Shown: in pieces, positions 8,545-10,844 of the stretch
How positions within the stretch are numbered: position 1 is the first letter of the stretch
Layout of the letters: every line of letters starts with the position of its first letter
DNA from: Larix sibirica
Taxonomy: Eukaryota; Streptophyta; Pinopsida; Pinales; Pinaceae
DNA: 10,844 nucleotides
Assembly: GCA_004151065.3 (NCBI GenBank)
Contig: NWUY0303891645.1
Span: 1-10,844 of the forward strand
Reading direction: 5' to 3'
Program-made: the position numbers and the translations under genes
Notes under the pieces: generated by a model
Told to the model about the DNA's origin: nothing
The model's input: only the letters and a program-made list of their open reading frames with translations
Databases searched by the model: none

Positions 8545-9112
8545 CTATGGTAGGGTAGTGTCTACTGAAACATTAGAAACAAACAAAGGGGTCACATGGT
8601 CGAAAGTTGGATAAATATAAGGTTTGGTAAATGCAAATTGATCAATAGTGATAATGCTTCCATTGTAAGGAAAATACATCATGAGAAAGATTGTGGGCAT
8701 CGCAAAATTCATAGCATATATGTAATCATGCCCGCGGAGCATATTGAAGTCCGGTGGGCCTTCTATAATTATAAAATTGATTAAGACAATCTTCCCACTC
8801 AATCAAATAGGAAATTGAGGAACAATGACCAAGGATTTACTAGGTTTATTTATCAAAGTATAGTAGTTGTCTAGAAGCTAACACAAGGTTGGGAGAACCC
8901 AAAACTTTCCAAGCATATTAGGATAAAATACTAATAGAGGATCCTTCATCTACAATACACCAATGAAACATGCATGAATTAATTTCAACCTTTATTTGGA
9001 AGGGTGCAGAAGAAGGAAGGTGAGGCATAATGAAACTATTCCAATAAAAGGAAACAATCCTAGAGTTTGGAGGGAACCCACTGAAAGTGAACAAAGTGTT
9101 CCTCTTGTCCAA
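8545..9112 (-). pseudogene. Retropepsin-like aspartic protease of Ty3-like element, broken
   Basis: This would process the Gag-Pol polyprotein. The strands preceding the active site read PHLPSSAPFQIKVEI, then CIVDEGSSISILS with the catalytic Asp codon at 8948-8950. DEGSS in place of DTGAS is a variant seen in plant retropepsin-like elements. A stop at 8918-8920 and a frame change follow, then YAWKVLGSPNL (about 8880-8912), VPQFPI-stop-LSGKIVLINF (about 8780-8830), and DFNMLRGHDYIYAM, which corresponds to the C-terminal F-x-x-L-L-G-R-D strand with Gly-Arg altered to Arg-Gly-His. The domain has its expected length, with at least two frame changes. Confidence 0.75.
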
Positions 9113-9123
9113 AATGTTCTAAA

Positions 9124-9406
9124 ATGGTAGTAAAGAAAACTTGATAAGTAGTCACATCACTCTCCAAATGAAGTGTGGGATCAACCAAAGACTATGCTAG
9201 CTCGACCACTTCAAATTCAACACTCTCCAAGGGAAGAGTGGGATCCATAAAAAAATTCATTGACTTGACCACTTCATCAACCAAACTTGGTTGAATGGGA
9301 TGTTGGGAAATATTAGGTTGTTCAAGAGAAGAAGATATTTGAGATAGGGACCACACTCTTTGTATCTTCTGAATAGCAGGGCACATATGAGTAAGGTGAT
9401 CTCCCT
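9124..9406 (-). pseudogene. Gag C-terminal zinc knuckle half and repeated linker, broken
   Basis: The first residues after the gap are GDHLTHMCP, the second half of a C-x2-C-x3-G-D-H-x4-C type zinc knuckle. The first two Cys would lie in or beyond the N gap. Next comes an Ile- and Gln-rich stretch, then a 21-residue unit occurring twice in tandem (ending MDPTLPLES and VDPTLHLES). One TAG interrupts the second unit at the codon after VVELA. The frame then changes near 9120 to enter the protease. This links RNA-binding Gag to the protease. Confidence 0.7.
9140..9265 (-). repeat. 63-bp in-frame tandem repeat in the gag-protease linker
   Basis: On the plus strand CACTCTCCAA followed by a GTGGGATC block occurs at 9158-9182 and again at 9221-9245, and GACCACTTCA occurs near 9204 and 9267. 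All are offset by exactly 63 bp, or 21 codons. On the minus strand the repeated peptide core is DPTLxLES. Confidence 0.7.
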
Positions 9407-9408
9407 NN
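9407..9408. other. Two-base N gap, probable contig or consensus join
   Basis: These are the only ambiguous bases in the window. The left side is Ty3-like gag and the right side is coiled-coil pseudogene copy B, and homology to each side runs right up to the N bases. The true distance and adjacency are unknown, and no reading frame should be carried across. Confidence 0.9.
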
Positions 9409-10140
9409 TGCGAACTCTTGATATGTTGCACTCAGCTTCACAACAACCTCCTTAGTTTGCTACTCGTATTCCTTCACTGTGTCGAGCAGCATCGCAGAAA
9501 TCGATTCCTGCATCTGGTCTTTAATTGTGCTTTCCGTTGTGTGAAGCTCTTGCAGCTTCACCTCAATCTCTTCAGAAATTGCCAATGCCTCTTCCTGCAT
9601 TGGTTGCAACTTGACCGAAGTTTTTGATTCCTTGGTCCTTAATGCCTTCATTTCTTTCTGAAGTTTCCTTGTTTCTGCGAACTTCTATTTTCTTTGCCTC
9701 AGCGACAAGTCCTTCATCGCCGTGTTCATTGAGTCGAGGTCCTTCTGCTTCCTTTGTACTTCATCCTGAATCTTCTTCAATTATGGGTCTTCTTTCAATG
9801 TGGCCCATAACTTTGTCACTTCTTCTAATAAAGATTGGCACCTCGCAACTTCCACGGAGATGCTTTCTATCGAAGTTTTTAACTCTTAAGCTCTTGTTGT
9901 CTTTACTTCTGGTGGAGTACCAGGTGGCTTCCTAGTCTCCAAGTCTGCAATTTTCTCTTTGTATCCAATTTCCATGTCCTCCATATTTTCTTTAAGATTG
10001 CCGACTATTGGAATACACTCGGTATGTCCTTATTACTTTGTATTTACAAAGGGGACAGGTCCTTTCCTGTCAACTTCGCTTCACTCCACACCCTCCTCCT
10101 GGGAATTGTGAAGTTGCTTCTTCCAAAAACTGGTCAATAT
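9409..10140 (-). pseudogene. Coiled-coil protein pseudogene, copy B
   Basis: I do not recognise the family. Reading on the minus strand from 10140: LTSFWKKQLHNSQEEGVE, a stop, SEVDRKGPVPFVNTK, two stops, ECIPIVGNLKENMEDME, and then a long charged stretch rich in Glu, Lys, Gln and Leu with heptad-like spacing, which suggests a coiled coil. From 10029 to the gap there is one frame with four stops (after TTRA, after KEDP, after LRQRK, and after KEYE) and no frameshift. The matching residues in copy A are sense codons, so the ancestor was open through here. It ends at the N gap. It could be an exon of a host gene or a transposon-carried protein. Confidence 0.7.
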
Positions 10141-10213
10141 TAGGCTTCACCTAACTATACTTTCACCATAAAAAATTACTGTACTTGGGCAATTCCCAAC
10201 ATGCCCCTAACAT
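10141..10213. other. Spacer between copies A and B
   Basis: This short non-coding stretch separates the stop codon of copy A from the first recognisable residues of copy B. It is AT-richer than either copy. A possible splice acceptor (TTGACCAG on the minus strand, AG at 10130-10131) sits just inside copy B, which would fit an intron or intergenic origin. That is inference only. Confidence 0.4.
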
Positions 10214-10844
10214 TTACTTGTGACTCGTCCCCGAGTCACTTGCACTAGGATTTTTTGACTGTACATCACTTGGGATGTTTGTCATCGCAACAAATTACTG
10301 AAAAGTTTCACTTAAATTTGCAACTACTTCCTTAGCCTCTTGCTTGTATTCCTTGTTCGTTTCAAGCATCATCGCCGATATGGGTTCTTGCATTTGACCC
10401 TTTACTATACTCTCTGTTGTGTGAAGTTCTTGAAATTTCTCCTTGATTTCTTCAGAGAGTGCCAATGCTTATTCTTGCATAGACTATAGCTTCGACGAAG
10501 TTTCAGCTTCCTTTTCCCTTAGTTCCTTCAACTCCCTCTGAAGCTCTTTCGTTTCTGCGAACTTCTGGATATTTTTCTTTAGCGATAAATCCTTCATGGT
10601 CGTGTTCATAGAATCAAGGTCCTCTTGCCTCTTGTGAGATTCTTCCTGAATTTTCTGTAATCCGGGATCCTCTTGCAGTCTAGCCCAAACATTCATGACT
10701 TCTTCTATCAAGTCTTGACATCTCGCAACTTCAGCGGAGATGTTCCCAGTTGATGTTTTCAGTTGTTCGGCTCTTGCTAATTCTACCTCTAGCATAGTGC
10801 TAGGTTTTTGCCAAGACTCTAAGTCAGCAATATTTTCTTTGTAG
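10214..10844 (-). pseudogene. Coiled-coil protein pseudogene, copy A (runs off the window)
   Basis: One minus-strand frame runs from the window edge (10843) to a TAA at 10214-10216, about 209 codons, interrupted by three stops: TAG at 10484-10486, TAA shortly after SMQE, and TAA after SETFQ. The longest open piece (10795-10484) starts with an internal Met, so its start is not the true start. The peptide is Glu-, Lys-, Leu- and Gln-rich (for example KELQRELKELREKEAE) and probably a coiled coil, ending in a Ser-rich tail SDSGTSHK. No membrane segment or signal peptide is visible. Roughly three quarters of bases match copy B in the stretches I compared. Family unknown. Confidence 0.7.
10220..10239. 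other. Perfect 8-bp inverted repeat at the end of copy A
   Basis: GTGACTCG and CGAGTCAC flank a four-base TCCC loop. The stem lies over the codons for the Ser-Asp-Ser-Gly-Thr-Ser-His tail, directly before the TAA of copy A. There is no following T run, so it does not look like a terminator of any known kind. It may be chance in a Ser- and Thr-coding stretch. Confidence 0.5.

Larger units (their letters stand above)
7898..9406 (-). mobile_element. Remnant of an LTR-retrotransposon gag-pol (probably Ty3/gypsy), minus strand
   Basis: Read on the minus strand from the N gap, the order is: second half of a gag zinc knuckle, a repeated linker, a retropepsin domain, and a long acidic linker. This is the gag-to-protease part of a plant LTR retrotransposon. 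The protease type (DEGSS rather than copia LDSG) and the domain arrangement favour Ty3/gypsy. Frame changes and stops occur throughout. The N-terminal part is missing beyond the gap, and no reverse transcriptase, RNase H or integrase follows before the repeat region. Confidence 0.75.
9409..10844 (-). repeat. Direct duplication with 880-bp period
   Basis: CTTAG..T at 9451 matches 10331, GTTTCTGCGAACTTCT at 9672 matches 10552, and AAGTC.GCAAT at 9941 matches 10821. All are offset by exactly 880 bp. The constant offset over about 500 bp means almost no net insertion or deletion since duplication. Both copies lie in the same orientation, and the window ends before the start of copy A. Confidence 0.85.

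Noticed and set aside
9192-9431. Open frame crossing the two N bases
   Set aside because: It joins two unrelated sequence families through unknown bases, so the right-hand residues are an artefact.
1-10844. CRISPR array, bacterial operon, phage or defence island
   Set aside because: No short regularly spaced repeats, no ribosome binding sites or compact gene clusters. All recognisable coding is plant LTR-retrotransposon type or decayed coiled coil.

Overview
This window looks like nuclear DNA of a land plant, from a gene-poor, repeat-rich region. The evidence is a Ty1/copia LTR retrotransposon with a plant-type initiator-tRNA-Met primer binding site, AT-rich sequence, decayed retroelement protein fragments on both strands, and the absence of any intact gene, operon or RNA gene. 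I cannot name the species. Every coding stretch I can identify is broken by stops, frameshifts or deletions, so this is a fossil landscape. I did not find a convincing new functional system.

Layout. (1) Positions 1-1096 and 6714-9406 are one older stretch, split by a later insertion. Near the split lies a degenerate tandem repeat with a unit of about 410 bp (431-517, 571-800, and 983-1096 continued at 6714-6860). Further right, on the minus strand, is the remnant of another LTR retrotransposon, probably Ty3/gypsy: half a zinc knuckle, a retropepsin domain with a DEGSS active-site motif, and a hydrophilic linker (9406 down to 7898). No reverse transcriptase follows it. (2) Positions 1097-6713 hold a structurally complete but dead Ty1/copia element: two 282-bp LTRs, PBS, a leader of about 1.1 kb, then gag, protease, integrase, reverse transcriptase and RNase H in copia order, a polypurine tract and the 3' LTR. 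Its LTRs differ at about 35 positions by hand count. The integrase, reverse transcriptase and RNase H each carry at least one lost catalytic residue.

(3) At 9407-9408 there are two N bases. The sequence type changes abruptly there, so the two sides may not be adjacent in the real genome. (4) Positions 9409-10844 hold two direct copies of an 880-bp unit on the minus strand. Each copy encodes a charged, probably coiled-coil protein that I do not recognise. The copies carry different in-frame stop codons but share an almost frameshift-free reading frame. The upstream copy runs off the window edge.

Functionally, nothing here is likely to make a working protein. The value of the window is in its insertion history: a tandem repeat and Ty3-like remnant first, a copia element nested into the repeat later, and a separate duplicated coiled-coil pseudogene across an assembly gap.
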